40,183 bases of DNA from an uncultured Odoribacter sp. (lineage in GTDB: Bacteria > Bacteroidota > Bacteroidia > Bacteroidales > Marinifilaceae): NCBI GenBank assembly GCA_944321145.1, contig CALUKF010000024.1, positions 1 through 40,183 on the forward strand, in the 5' to 3' direction. A program made the position numbers and the translations under genes. Under the pieces are notes generated by a model, which was given only the letters and a program-made list of their open reading frames with translations, was not told where the DNA came from and did no database searches. Below, one piece after another: positions 25,508 through 33,487 of the stretch. The number at the start of each line of letters is the position of its first letter. Within the stretch, counting starts at the first letter, position 1.

Positions 25508-26698
25508 ATGATGAAAACAACGCTTTTTACTTTGCTTGCAATTTGTTGCATGATGTCTTGTACGCCGACATTTAACGGCACGCTTTACCGCATACAAAAA
25601 GATGGTCTATACGGTTTTATCGACAGCGTGGGCAATGTCGTCATTGAGCCGCAATACAAATACGTCTCTCCATTTTCTGACGGGATAGCTCTTGTTGTCC
25701 ATGATGTGAAAAAAGATGCTGATGGGTTTGTTGTGAAATATTATTATATTGATAAACAAAACAAGTTGGCAATTGATATGGCAGAAGCAAAGGACTTTGA
25801 AAGAAATGAATTTTTTGGGCAAGCTGGCAAATATTCTATATGGTCAGGTGAACTGAGCTCTTGGGCTATGAAATTTGACAACGCTGCTTTGGCTTTTCAA
25901 GACTTGATTTTTGATGGCTTGTCTTCACGTGATGGGATGGTTTTGTTCCAAGATGAAAAAAACGGATGTTGGGGCTATAAAAACACGCAAGGGCAAATAA
26001 AGTTATTGCCTATTTATAGCTCGGCGGGACAATTTTGTGAAGGGCGGACAGTGGTGAAAGATGGTCATCCTTTTTTCCGTATAATAGATGTCGAAGGGAA
26101 TTCTAAATTTATGTGTGAAAATACTTTGAATTTTGATTACACATATAAATGTGGTTTTGCATGGGCTTCTCATCTTCTCGATGGTTGGTTTGTGCTGGAC
26201 AAGGAAGGAACAATTACTGCAAGCTTGCCTGTTGAGACTTTTACTCTTAGAACATATCCCTTTTCAGATAATGGATATGCTTTAGTGTATTTTCGCCTTA
26301 TAAGGCGGTGCACTTATATCAACGCTAATGGTGATTGGGTAACTGATTTTAATGGTGATGGGGATCTTTCAGACGGTGAAACATTTGGGAATGCAACATC
26401 TTTCTCAGAAGGTTGTGCTTCAGTTCTACTGCGTGATGGTTGGGGATTTGTAGATAAAAATTTTGATGTATTATCCGAAATCCGTTATGATTCGACAGGA
26501 GTATTTTATGAAGGCTATGTCAAAGTTATGAATGAAAGTGGTCGGTGGGGGTATGTGGATAAGAATTTCAATCAAGCAATTCCATCCCGTTATTCCGAAT
26601 GTGGCGATTTCCATAAAGGTTTGGCTTACTTTCGTGATGGAAATCTTGAAGGCTACATCAACAAATCAGGTGAGGTTGTTTGGTCTGCAATCCGGTAG
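25508..26698 (+). CDS. WG-repeat lipoprotein 2
   Basis: A 396-residue tandem paralog of the gene at 24114, with an almost identical lipoprotein signal (lipobox MMSC) and WG repeats through its length (GLYGFIDSVGNVVIEPQYK, GCWGYKNTQGQIKLLPIY, GRWGYVDKNFNQAIPSRYSE). The two differ most in the middle (about residues 90-110 and 205-230), where indels have accumulated, suggesting a variable partner-binding face. A hairpin at 26723-26744 follows the stop. Confidence 0.88.
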   Translation: MMKTTLFTLLAICCMMSCTPTFNGTLYRIQKDGLYGFIDSVGNVVIEPQYKYVSPFSDGIALVVHDVKKDADGFVVKYYYIDKQNKLAIDMAEAKDFERNEFFGQAGKYSIWSGELSSWAMKFDNAALAFQDLIFDGLSSRDGMVLFQDEKNGCWGYKNTQGQIKLLPIYSSAGQFCEGRTVVKDGHPFFRIIDVEGNSKFMCENTLNFDYTYKCGFAWASHLLDGWFVLDKEGTITASLPVETFTLRTYPFSDNGYALVYFRLIRRCTYINANGDWVTDFNGDGDLSDGETFGNATSFSEGCASVLLRDGWGFVDKNFDVLSEIRYDSTGVFYEGYVKVMNESGRWGYVDKNFNQAIPSRYSECGDFHKGLAYFRDGNLEGYINKSGEVVWSAIR

Positions 26699-26722
26699 TC
26701 TCAAGCAAGAATGGTATTAATC

Positions 26723-26744
26723 GGCGGGCACATCAGTGCCTGCC
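26723..26744 (+). terminator. Hairpin after WG-repeat gene 2
   Basis: GGCGGGCAC and GTGCCTGCC pair over 9 positions (one G-U) around an ATCA loop, 24 bp after the stop. The T tract is displaced (26754-26758), so it is a weak intrinsic terminator at best. Confidence 0.5.
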
Positions 26745-26756
26745 AGTTTACCCTTT

Positions 26757-27094
26757 TTACCCTTCCAGATTTTTTAGGAAGCATAAAATCTTATTCTCCA
26801 ATGCTGCGCTGTCGCGTTTGGCATCCCATACTAAAATGACATAAATTTTCTCATTCTGAATCAAATAGAAAATCTTGATTCGTTTGTGGGCAATAAGGTA
26901 TCGCACTTCGTATGATTCCCATTCAGGCAGAGGAAATTTTTTCCCCGTGCGAGGAAATTGTTCCAACAAAAACAACTTGTTGATAAATGTTTTGACGAAG
27001 TTTAAAAGCGATGTCACGATTCCATTGGCGAATCACAAATGCCAATGTTTCCCTCAACGTGTCCCGTGCCAACCCCGTCCCAAACTATTTCCAT
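26757..27094 (-). pseudogene. RelE/ParE-type toxin gene with two frameshifts
   Basis: Three frames together spell one RelE/ParE-superfamily toxin. It starts MEIVWDG (ATG at 27092-27094), continues in the next frame as LARDTLRETLAFVIRQWNRD, and ends in a third frame as INKLFLLEQFPRTGKKF, PEWESYEVRYLIAHKR, IYVILVWDAKRD. Each switch is corrected by dropping one base, in the GGGG run (complement of 27073-27076) and the TTTT run (complement of 27004-27007), which gives 111 codons. The family acts as an mRNA interferase or gyrase poison; as written the gene is inactive. Its ATG overlaps the antitoxin stop, the usual coupling of such pairs. The errors could be real decay or sequencing artefacts in homopolymers. 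Confidence 0.75.
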
Positions 27095-27273
27095 CCGAAT
27101 TCTTTGTCCAAATCCTGAAACACCTCTTCCGTGGAGGCAAAGTGTTTCCCTTGCTTGATTTTTCCCAATGTATACTGCACGGCAGAGATAACCGACCTTT
27201 TTGGCATGTCTGTCTCTTTCTCTTTTGCAGGTAATGCATTTTTTCTCAGTGTCTCGTCTATTAAGTTTTGCAC
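27085..27273 (-). CDS. Putative antitoxin partner of the RelE/ParE-type toxin
   Basis: The short open frame encodes about 62 residues ending ISAVQYTLGKIKQGKHFAST and then EEVFQDLDKEFGWK, a charged, mostly helical C-terminus of the type seen in antitoxins next to RelE/ParE toxins. Its stop overlaps the toxin start. The annotated start is a GTG; the frame is open a further 22 codons upstream without an ATG, so the N-terminus is uncertain. A TAACTTTG promoter box lies at 27341-27348. With its toxin frameshifted, it may be a solitary antitoxin. Confidence 0.6.
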   Translation of the reverse strand: MQNLIDETLRKNALPAKEKETDMPKRSVISAVQYTLGKIKQGKHFASTEEVFQDLDKEFGWK

Positions 27274-27340
27274 TTTGTATGCACTGTGCTTCTGCAGGAT
27301 GCTGCTGTTTGTTGCTATGGTCTCTCAATTCTTCTTTATG

Positions 27341-27348
27341 CAAAGTTA
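27341..27348 (-). promoter_or_regulatory. -7 box for the toxin-antitoxin pair
   Basis: TAACTTTG on the minus strand is a full match to TAnnTTTG, 68 bp upstream of the antitoxin GTG. The rest of 27349-27501 shows no gene. Confidence 0.6.
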
Positions 27349-27501
27349 CAAAAAATTCTTTTTGCCCTGCTCATGGATGCTCATTTAATGCATCCAAGTC
27401 CTGTGTGAAATTTTTGACAGAAATGTCACTTTTGCCGCATAGGAAGTTTACGGTCATTCCCTGCTTGTACACCTAAAATGGCGTGGAACAGTGCCGTGCT
27501 C

Positions 27502-29091
27502 TTACCCTTCCACGCTCCACTCGTCAATGGTTCCCGTCTTGGAGGAGAAATTCACGCCCACTTTGTACAGCTTGCGGGCGTCCGCCGCATAGGGGCGGGC
27601 ATAGCCCTTGTCCTCGATTTGCTTCAAGGCTGCCGCAGCCGTGCCGTCTAATTTGAACTCAAAAATATAGACGTTGTTGTCTGTCTCGACGATGCAATCC
27701 ACCCTCCCTTGGCTCTGCTCCTTCTCCACGTACACCACGTAAAGGCTCATCAGCCTCAAGATGAGGTAGAATGTGTAATGGAAATACCGTTCCCATTCTC
27801 GCTCGTCGTTCTTGCGGCGCATGCTGTAAGGGATGCTTGCCAGGAATGCCGTAAGCAGTTTGCGGAATGCTTCCAAATCCCCTGCTTTCAGCGTCTTGGA
27901 AAGCTGCAATGCCAGACTCCCGGTGCTTTCTGCCGTTTTCAGGTAATCTGCGGCGACGGCGGACAGGAAGCCTTTCTTCACCTCGTTGTTCGGGAAATCC
28001 AGCAAGAAAGTTTCGTCCTCCCAGTTGTAGTCCTTGATAGTCAGGTAGCCGCTCTGGTAAATCATCGGCAGCGGCTTTTCTGCCGTCGCCCGGTAATCGA
28101 TGAATTCTTGCCTTTCGTAGTATTTTCCCGTCATTTCGTTCAAACCCTCCTGTGCGTGGCTCAGCAGCCGCAACAGGTAAGTCGGCGTGCCCGAGCTGAA
28201 CCAATAGTCCGACATCCATTTGGAACTGAACACGTTCAATAGGCTGAACGGGTTGTACACGTCCACCAGTGCCGGGCTGAAATGGTAGCCGTCGTAACGC
28301 TGTTTCAGCAACCGTTTCATCTCCGGGATGTCCTGCTTGAACTTCTTCGCCATCTCGGCTATCGGATCGGCAAAATAGGACTCCAATTCCTCCTGCGTGA
28401 TGCCGCACAGCGTGTCGTAACGCTCGTCCATGCTGATGTCCGCCGGCTGGTTGAAGCCGCTGAACACGGTGATCTGCGAGAACTTCGTCACGCCTGTCAG
28501 CAGCACAAACTGCAAGTCCTCGTCCGCCGCCTTGAATGTCGAGTAGAAGCTCCTGAGCACCTCCCGGTTCCGCTCCTCCAGCAAGATGCGGTTGCCGTCC
28601 ACGGCAACTTCCGTGCCGGTGTCCAACACGTCCAGTAGCGGCTTGTCGTATTCGTCTATCAGCACGACGCATCTTTGCCCTGTCCTTTTATGCGCTTGCT
28701 TCAGCACGTGGGCAAAACGCAATCCGACACTCTTAAAATTCGGATTTCCCCCATACACCTGTTCCCATTCGCTCACAGTTCCTTCCAAGACATTTTCCAA
28801 CATGCCGCTTTCCATGAAGTTTATCCCGTTGAAATCCAGATGGAACACCGGGTATTCCAGCCAGTCTTTTTCCAAGCTGTCGATTTTCAATCCCCGGAAC
28901 AATTCCTTGTGCCCGAGAAAGTAATGCTTCAACGTGGAAACCAGCAGGCTTTTCCCGAACCGCCGGGGGCGCCCCAAGAAATAAATTTTCCCTTCTGTCA
29001 CAAGCTTGTAAACCATGTCGGTTTTGTCCACGTAAACATAACCGCCTTCAATGATTTGGTCAAAACTCTGGATGCCTATCGGATACTTCAT
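27502..29091 (-). CDS. AAA-ATPase-like / PD-(D/E)XK nuclease-like protein
   Basis: The 529-residue protein belongs to a very common Bacteroidales family of unknown function. The N-terminal AAA-ATPase_like domain starts MKYPIGIQSFDQIIEGGYVYVDKT. It has a Walker-A-like GRPRRFGKSLL near residue 40 and a Walker-B-like RCVVLIDEYDKPLL near 140. The C-terminal PD-(D/E)XK nuclease-like domain carries GRVDCIVETDNNVYIFEFKLDG near 470-490, with Asp, Glu and Lys in the expected order. Members occur as many paralogs per genome and may be mobile. The family begins at MKYP, so 29091 is preferred to the Met three codons upstream (29100). It is divergent from lysS across array C. Confidence 0.88.
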   Translation of the reverse strand: MKYPIGIQSFDQIIEGGYVYVDKTDMVYKLVTEGKIYFLGRPRRFGKSLLVSTLKHYFLGHKELFRGLKIDSLEKDWLEYPVFHLDFNGINFMESGMLENVLEGTVSEWEQVYGGNPNFKSVGLRFAHVLKQAHKRTGQRCVVLIDEYDKPLLDVLDTGTEVAVDGNRILLEERNREVLRSFYSTFKAADEDLQFVLLTGVTKFSQITVFSGFNQPADISMDERYDTLCGITQEELESYFADPIAEMAKKFKQDIPEMKRLLKQRYDGYHFSPALVDVYNPFSLLNVFSSKWMSDYWFSSGTPTYLLRLLSHAQEGLNEMTGKYYERQEFIDYRATAEKPLPMIYQSGYLTIKDYNWEDETFLLDFPNNEVKKGFLSAVAADYLKTAESTGSLALQLSKTLKAGDLEAFRKLLTAFLASIPYSMRRKNDEREWERYFHYTFYLILRLMSLYVVYVEKEQSQGRVDCIVETDNNVYIFEFKLDGTAAAALKQIEDKGYARPYAADARKLYKVGVNFSSKTGTIDEWSVEG

Positions 29092-29116
29092 GGCTGTCAT
29101 TTTTGCGTTATTGGCA

Positions 29117-29124
29117 CAAAGTTA
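29117..29124 (-). promoter_or_regulatory. -7 box for the AAA-ATPase-like gene
   Basis: TAACTTTG on the minus strand, 25 bp upstream of the start. It lies at the left edge of the divergent interval that holds array C. Confidence 0.6.
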
Positions 29125-29184
29125 CGAAAAAATCCCCATTCCTCCGTGCCTGCCTTGGAAAAAAGAAAAGCAGCTGTATCCAAG

Positions 29185-29360
29185 GGGTTTCTTGTGGGTT
29201 CCTTATGGGTTGCTTCCCACCTCCTTGCACCTTCGTGGCTCCTTGCGGGCACCTTGGACGCTCGCCGGAGCCTTGAGGGTGCTTTCAGGGAGCTTCCAAG
29301 GCGCTTGCTATATAAAAGCAACCCGGAAGCAACCCATAAGGAACCTCTTAGCAACCCAAA
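29185..29360. repeat. 11-bp periodic dyad array C (16 units)
   Basis: Exactly sixteen 11-bp units lie between two divergent promoters. Blocks: GGGTTTCTTGT, GGGTTCCTTAT, GGGTTGCTTCC (29185-29217); ACCTTCGTGGC, TCCTTGCGGGC, ACCTTGGACGC (29229-29261); TTGAGGGTGCT, TTCAGGGAGCT, TCCAAGGCGCT (29273-29305); AGCAACCCGGA, AGCAACCCATA, AGGAACCTCTT, AGCAACCCAAA (29317-29360). Block 1 is complementary to block 4, including a perfect 21-bp inverted repeat (29197-29217 with 29325-29345), and block 2 to block 3. Length (176 bp) and architecture equal array A, though the sequence is unrelated. Confidence 0.8.
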
Positions 29361-29441
29361 AGAAAGGCGAGGCTTGCCTGGAAGTGCTGTCCGGGGTGAA
29401 AAAGAACGGGGGAGGGGCGGCGGATTGTCGAGAAAAATCCG

Positions 29442-29449
29442 TAACTTTG
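29442..29449 (+). promoter_or_regulatory. -7 box for lysS
   Basis: TAACTTTG, 48 bp upstream of the lysS start, matches the Bacteroidota -7 consensus. It probably drives lysS and the genes behind it. Confidence 0.65.
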
Positions 29450-29497
29450 CGGGGTGTTGTGAAAGAATAGTAACAGTCAAATATAAAACAGAGAAAA

Positions 29498-31222
29498 ATG
29501 AGCTTTACGGAATTGAGTGAACAAGAGGTTATTCGGAGAAATTCGTTGAAAGAGTTGGAACGTTTGGGGATAGATGCCTATCCGGCAGCGGAGTTTAAGG
29601 TGGATGCCCATGCGGCGGAAATCAAGGAGCAGTTTGAGGACGGGGGAGAGCCCCGCGAGGTGGTGGTTGCCGGAAGGATGATGAGCCGGAGGATTATGGG
29701 TAAAGCTTCGTTTTTTGAGTTGCAGGATGCTACGGGGCGCATACAGGTGTATGTGAGCCGGGATGATATTTCGACGGACGAGGCGGCGACGGCTTATAAC
29801 ACGGTGTTCAAGAAATTGATGGACATCGGGGATATTGTGGGGGTGAAGGGGTTTGTGTTCCGGACGCAGACGGGGGAGATTTCCGTGCATGCGAAGGAGT
29901 TGACGATGCTTTCGAAGTCGTTGCGCCCGTTGCCTATCGTGAAGGAGAAGGACGGGAAGGTGTTCGACGCGTTCACAGACCCGGAGCAGCGTTACCGCCA
30001 GCGTTATTTGGATTTGATTGTGAACCCGCAGGTGAAGGAGGTATTCGTGAAGCGGACGAAGATGCTCAATGCCATCCGGGAGTTTTTCAATTCGAAGGGT
30101 TATCTGGAGGTGGAAACGCCGGTGTTGCAGGCAATCCCCGGCGGGGCTTCGGCACGCCCGTTCATTACGCATTTCAATGCGCTGGATGTGGAGATGTATA
30201 TGCGCATCGCGACGGAGTTGTACTTGAAGCGGCTGATTGTCGGGGGATTCGAGGGTGTGTATGAAATCGGGAAGAATTTCCGCAACGAGGGGATGGACAG
30301 GACGCACAATCCGGAGTTTACGTGCCTGGAGATTTATGTGGCATATAAGGATTATTTGTGGATGATGGATTTCACGGAGGAAATGATTGAGCGGGCAGCC
30401 TTGGCGATTAACGGGACGACGCGGACGGTCATCGGGGAGAATGAGGTGGATTTCAAGCGTCCGTACCGGCGCGTGCGCATGGCGGATGCCATCAAGGAAT
30501 ATACGGGGTATGACATTGAGCAGATGACGGAGGAGGAATTGTATGACGCTTGCGTGAAGATGGGCATCGAGGTGGACAAGACGATGGGCAAGGGCAAGTT
30601 GATTGACGAGATTTTCGGGGAGAAGTGTGAGGGGCATTATATCCAGCCGACATTTATATATGACTATCCGAAGGAGATGTCGCCGCTGACGAAGAAGCAC
30701 CGTTCGAAGCCGGGGCTGACGGAACGGTTCGAGCTGTTTGTGAACGGCAAGGAGGTGGCGAACGCTTATTCGGAATTGAACGACCCGATTGACCAGTTGG
30801 AGCGTTTCCAAGACCAATTGAAGCTGCAGGAGCGGGGAGACGACGAGGCAATGTATATTGATTATGACTTTGTGCGGGCGTTGGAGTATGGCATGCCGCC
30901 GACGTCGGGGATGGGCATCGGGATTGACCGCTTGTGTATGTTCTTGACGAACAGCGCTTCTATCCAGGATGTGCTGTTCTTCCCGCAGATGAAGCCGGAG
31001 AAGAAGCCGGTGGTGGACAGCGACGAGAAGTTTGAGGCTGCGGGTGTGCCGAAGGAGTGGGTGCCGGTGGTGAAGAAGGCGGGCATCCTGACGGTGGACG
31101 CGTTGCGGGCAGTGGAAAACCCGAACAAGTTGCATCAGCAGTTGTGCGGCATCAATAAGAAGGAGAAGCTGGGTTTGGCGGGATTGAAGCCGGAAGACGT
31201 GAAAGGCTGGATGAACGATTAA
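29498..31222 (+). CDS. lysS: Lysyl-tRNA synthetase, class II
   Basis: Charges tRNA-Lys in the cytoplasm. The N-terminal OB-fold anticodon domain (about residues 60-170, [23 protein letters not shown]) is followed by the class II core. Motif 2 is [20 protein letters not shown] and motif 3 is [13 protein letters not shown]. The protein has 574 residues, about 70 more than the E. coli enzyme. The extra C-terminus (after about 505) ends in a helix-hairpin-helix-like segment, [20 protein letters not shown], common in Bacteroidota enzymes. It is the first gene of a plus-strand run with gpsA 31 bp behind. Confidence 0.97.
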   Translation: MSFTELSEQEVIRRNSLKELERLGIDAYPAAEFKVDAHAAEIKEQFEDGGEPREVVVAGRMMSRRIMGKASFFELQDATGRIQVYVSRDDISTDEAATAYNTVFKKLMDIGDIVGVKGFVFRTQTGEISVHAKELTMLSKSLRPLPIVKEKDGKVFDAFTDPEQRYRQRYLDLIVNPQVKEVFVKRTKMLNAIREFFNSKGYLEVETPVLQAIPGGASARPFITHFNALDVEMYMRIATELYLKRLIVGGFEGVYEIGKNFRNEGMDRTHNPEFTCLEIYVAYKDYLWMMDFTEEMIERAALAINGTTRTVIGENEVDFKRPYRRVRMADAIKEYTGYDIEQMTEEELYDACVKMGIEVDKTMGKGKLIDEIFGEKCEGHYIQPTFIYDYPKEMSPLTKKHRSKPGLTERFELFVNGKEVANAYSELNDPIDQLERFQDQLKLQERGDDEAMYIDYDFVRALEYGMPPTSGMGIGIDRLCMFLTNSASIQDVLFFPQMKPEKKPVVDSDEKFEAAGVPKEWVPVVKKAGILTVDALRAVENPNKLHQQLCGINKKEKLGLAGLKPEDVKGWMND

Positions 31223-31253
31223 CGAGGAATGATTAACGATTAACGAAAGATTC

Positions 31254-32258
31254 ATGATGAATATTCCGGAACATCCACGGTTGGCAATAGTCGGGGGAGG
31301 AAGTTGGGCGACGGCGATAGCCAAGATATTGATGGAGAACAATGAGCATATCAATTGGTTTATGCGCAATATCGAGTCCATCAATGCTTTCAAGGAGCTG
31401 AAGCACAATCCCCGGTACTTGTGTGCAGTGGATTTCGATTTGTCGAAAATCACGTTTACCGACAATTTGGATTATTTGATTACGCATTCGGACGTGATTA
31501 TTTTTGCGATTCCGAGCGCGTTCCTGAAAAATGTCATTGCGCGGGCAACCCGTCCGTTGAAGGATAAAATTGTGGTATCTGCCATCAAGGGGTTGATTCC
31601 GGACGATAATCTGATTATCGGGGAGTTTTTCCACCAGCAGTATGAGGTGCCGCTGGAGCAGATTGTGGTGATTTCGGGACCGTGCCATGCGGAGGAAATC
31701 GCGTTGGAACGCTTGTCGTACCTGACGTTTGCGAGCAATGACACGCATGTTGCCCGTTTCGTGGCGCAGTTGTTCAACTGCCATTACGTGAAGACGTCCA
31801 TTTCAGACGATATTTACGGGACGGAGTATGCTGCAGTGATGAAGAACATATTTGCGATTGCGGCAGGAATTTGCCACGGGTTGCGGTATGGGGATAATTT
31901 TCAGGCAGTGCTGGTGTCGAATGCCATCCAGGAGATTGAGCGTTTTGTGGCAACGGTGCATCCGATAGAACGGGACATCAAGAGCTCGGCTTATCTGGGG
32001 GATTTGCTGGTGACGGCATATTCGCAGTTCAGCCGCAACCGGACGTTCGGGACGATGATCGGGAAGGGCTATTCGGTGAAGTCCGCGCAGTTGGAGATGC
32101 TGATGATTGCCGAAGGGTATTTTGCCGTGAAGGGCATCATGGAAATCAATGAGCAATACAAAGTGTACATGCCGATAACGACGGCGGTTTATAATATATT
32201 GTATGAACGTATCAGCCCGGCGTTGGAAATCCGGTTGCTGACGGAACAATTGAGATAG
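31254..32258 (+). CDS. gpsA: Glycerol-3-phosphate dehydrogenase [NAD(P)+]
   Basis: Reduces dihydroxyacetone phosphate to sn-glycerol 3-phosphate for phospholipid synthesis, in the cytoplasm. The dinucleotide-binding loop VGGGSWATAIAKIL is near residue 12. Later motifs are KGLIPDD, ISGPCHAEEIA, and the helical substrate domain with AVMKNIFAIAAGICHGLRYGDN and a conserved Lys. Length is 334 residues, as usual. Two adjacent ATG codons are possible starts. It lies between lysS and an acetyltransferase-like gene in a tight run. Confidence 0.95.
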   Translation: MMNIPEHPRLAIVGGGSWATAIAKILMENNEHINWFMRNIESINAFKELKHNPRYLCAVDFDLSKITFTDNLDYLITHSDVIIFAIPSAFLKNVIARATRPLKDKIVVSAIKGLIPDDNLIIGEFFHQQYEVPLEQIVVISGPCHAEEIALERLSYLTFASNDTHVARFVAQLFNCHYVKTSISDDIYGTEYAAVMKNIFAIAAGICHGLRYGDNFQAVLVSNAIQEIERFVATVHPIERDIKSSAYLGDLLVTAYSQFSRNRTFGTMIGKGYSVKSAQLEMLMIAEGYFAVKGIMEINEQYKVYMPITTAVYNILYERISPALEIRLLTEQLR

Positions 32259-32267
32259 GAGGAGCGT

Positions 32268-33458
32268 ATGTATTTTGTAAAAGAAGTGAAGGACAAACGG
32301 GCGGAACGGGAATTTATTGAATTGCCCGTGCGTTTGTATGCGGGAAACCCGTATTGGGTGCGTCCGTTGGATAATGATATCCGCCATGTGTTCGACCCGG
32401 AGAAGAACCCTTGTTTCAAGGCGGGGGAGTGTACCCGTTGGCTGCTGGAGGATGAGGGGGGAAAGTGCGTGGGGCGTGTGGCTGCTTTTGTTAACCGCAA
32501 GACCTGCGGTTTGGATAAATACAAGGTGGGACAGATGGGGTTTTTCGAGTGCATCGACGACCGCGAAGCGGCTTTCATGCTGTTCGACCGTTGCCGGGCA
32601 TGGCTGGAGGAGCGGGGCATGGAGGCAATGGAGGGACCCGTGAATTTCGGGGAACGCATTGAGTGGTGGGGCTTGTTGGTGGACGGATTCGAGGAACGTC
32701 CGGTGTATGCCATGCCATATACGCAGCCTTATTATGTGAAGTTTTTTGAGGATTACGGTTTTCGGGATTATTTCAAGCAGTTCACGTACCGGACGCATTT
32801 GGTCATGGAGAGTTTGTCGAAGATTGTGGTGTGGAAAGCCGACCGCATCCTGAAAAATCCGGACTACTTGGTGCATACTTACGGGGATATCGGGAAAGAC
32901 CGCGCCATCGAGGCGTTGCTGGAGGTGTACAACAAGGCGTGGAACCTGGAGGTGCATGGCGTGGAGGGGATTACGCGGGAGCAGGTGGAGGATTTATACA
33001 AGTCCTTGCGCCCGATTATCGATAAAGATTTGATTTATTTCGCTTTCTATAAGGACGAGCCTATCGGCTTTTTCCTGATGTTTCCGGAAATCAACCAGGC
33101 CGTGCGCCATTTGAACGGGAAGATGAACCTGTGGGGCATCTTGAAGTTTATGTATTACAGGCATGTGAAGAAAATCGACGTGGCATTGGGACAATTGTTC
33201 GGCGTGGTGCCGGAATTCCAGGGAAAAGGCATCGAGGCTGCGATGATCAAGCGGTTCACGGAGCGGATTGTGGAACAGAAGAGTGATTATGAGTATCTTG
33301 AGTTGAACTGGATAGGGGAATTTAACCCGCCGATGATTCACCTCATGGAATACATCGGGGCAAAAGTGGCACGCACGCATGTAACTTATCGCAAATTGTT
33401 CCGGGACGACATCGAGTTTGTGCGCTCGGTGGACAAAGGGAAAGAGAGCAGCGATTGA
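32268..33458 (+). CDS. GNAT-like N-acetyltransferase-fold protein
   Basis: The 396-residue cytoplasmic protein begins with FIELPVRLYAGNPYWVRPL, a common start in this Bacteroidales family. It has a GNAT-like core: CVGRVAAFVN (about 65-75), EAMEGPVNFGERIEWWGLLVD, and a second half with FAFYKDEPIGFFLMFPE and GVVPEFQGKGIEAAMIKRF, the last resembling the acetyl-CoA-binding loop (Q/RxxGxG/A). The substrate is unknown. It starts 9 bp after gpsA, with a rare good ribosome-binding site (AGGAGG) before the ATG. It may equally act on a lipid or amino-acid precursor. Confidence 0.85.
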   Translation: MYFVKEVKDKRAEREFIELPVRLYAGNPYWVRPLDNDIRHVFDPEKNPCFKAGECTRWLLEDEGGKCVGRVAAFVNRKTCGLDKYKVGQMGFFECIDDREAAFMLFDRCRAWLEERGMEAMEGPVNFGERIEWWGLLVDGFEERPVYAMPYTQPYYVKFFEDYGFRDYFKQFTYRTHLVMESLSKIVVWKADRILKNPDYLVHTYGDIGKDRAIEALLEVYNKAWNLEVHGVEGITREQVEDLYKSLRPIIDKDLIYFAFYKDEPIGFFLMFPEINQAVRHLNGKMNLWGILKFMYYRHVKKIDVALGQLFGVVPEFQGKGIEAAMIKRFTERIVEQKSDYEYLELNWIGEFNPPMIHLMEYIGAKVARTHVTYRKLFRDDIEFVRSVDKGKESSD

Positions 33459-33487
33459 CGAATGGTTAACGGATATACAAGATGCTT

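Noticed and set aside
27014-27343. A 109-codon minus-strand frame over the toxin-antitoxin pair
   Set aside because: Only its last part (MEIVWDG) belongs to the toxin; the rest is an out-of-frame reading of the antitoxin.
29477-31465. A 662-codon open frame on the minus strand across lysS and gpsA
   Set aside because: It is antisense to two unmistakable genes, has no recognisable domain, and is rich in Arg, His and Leu, as expected from a shadow of GC-biased third positions.
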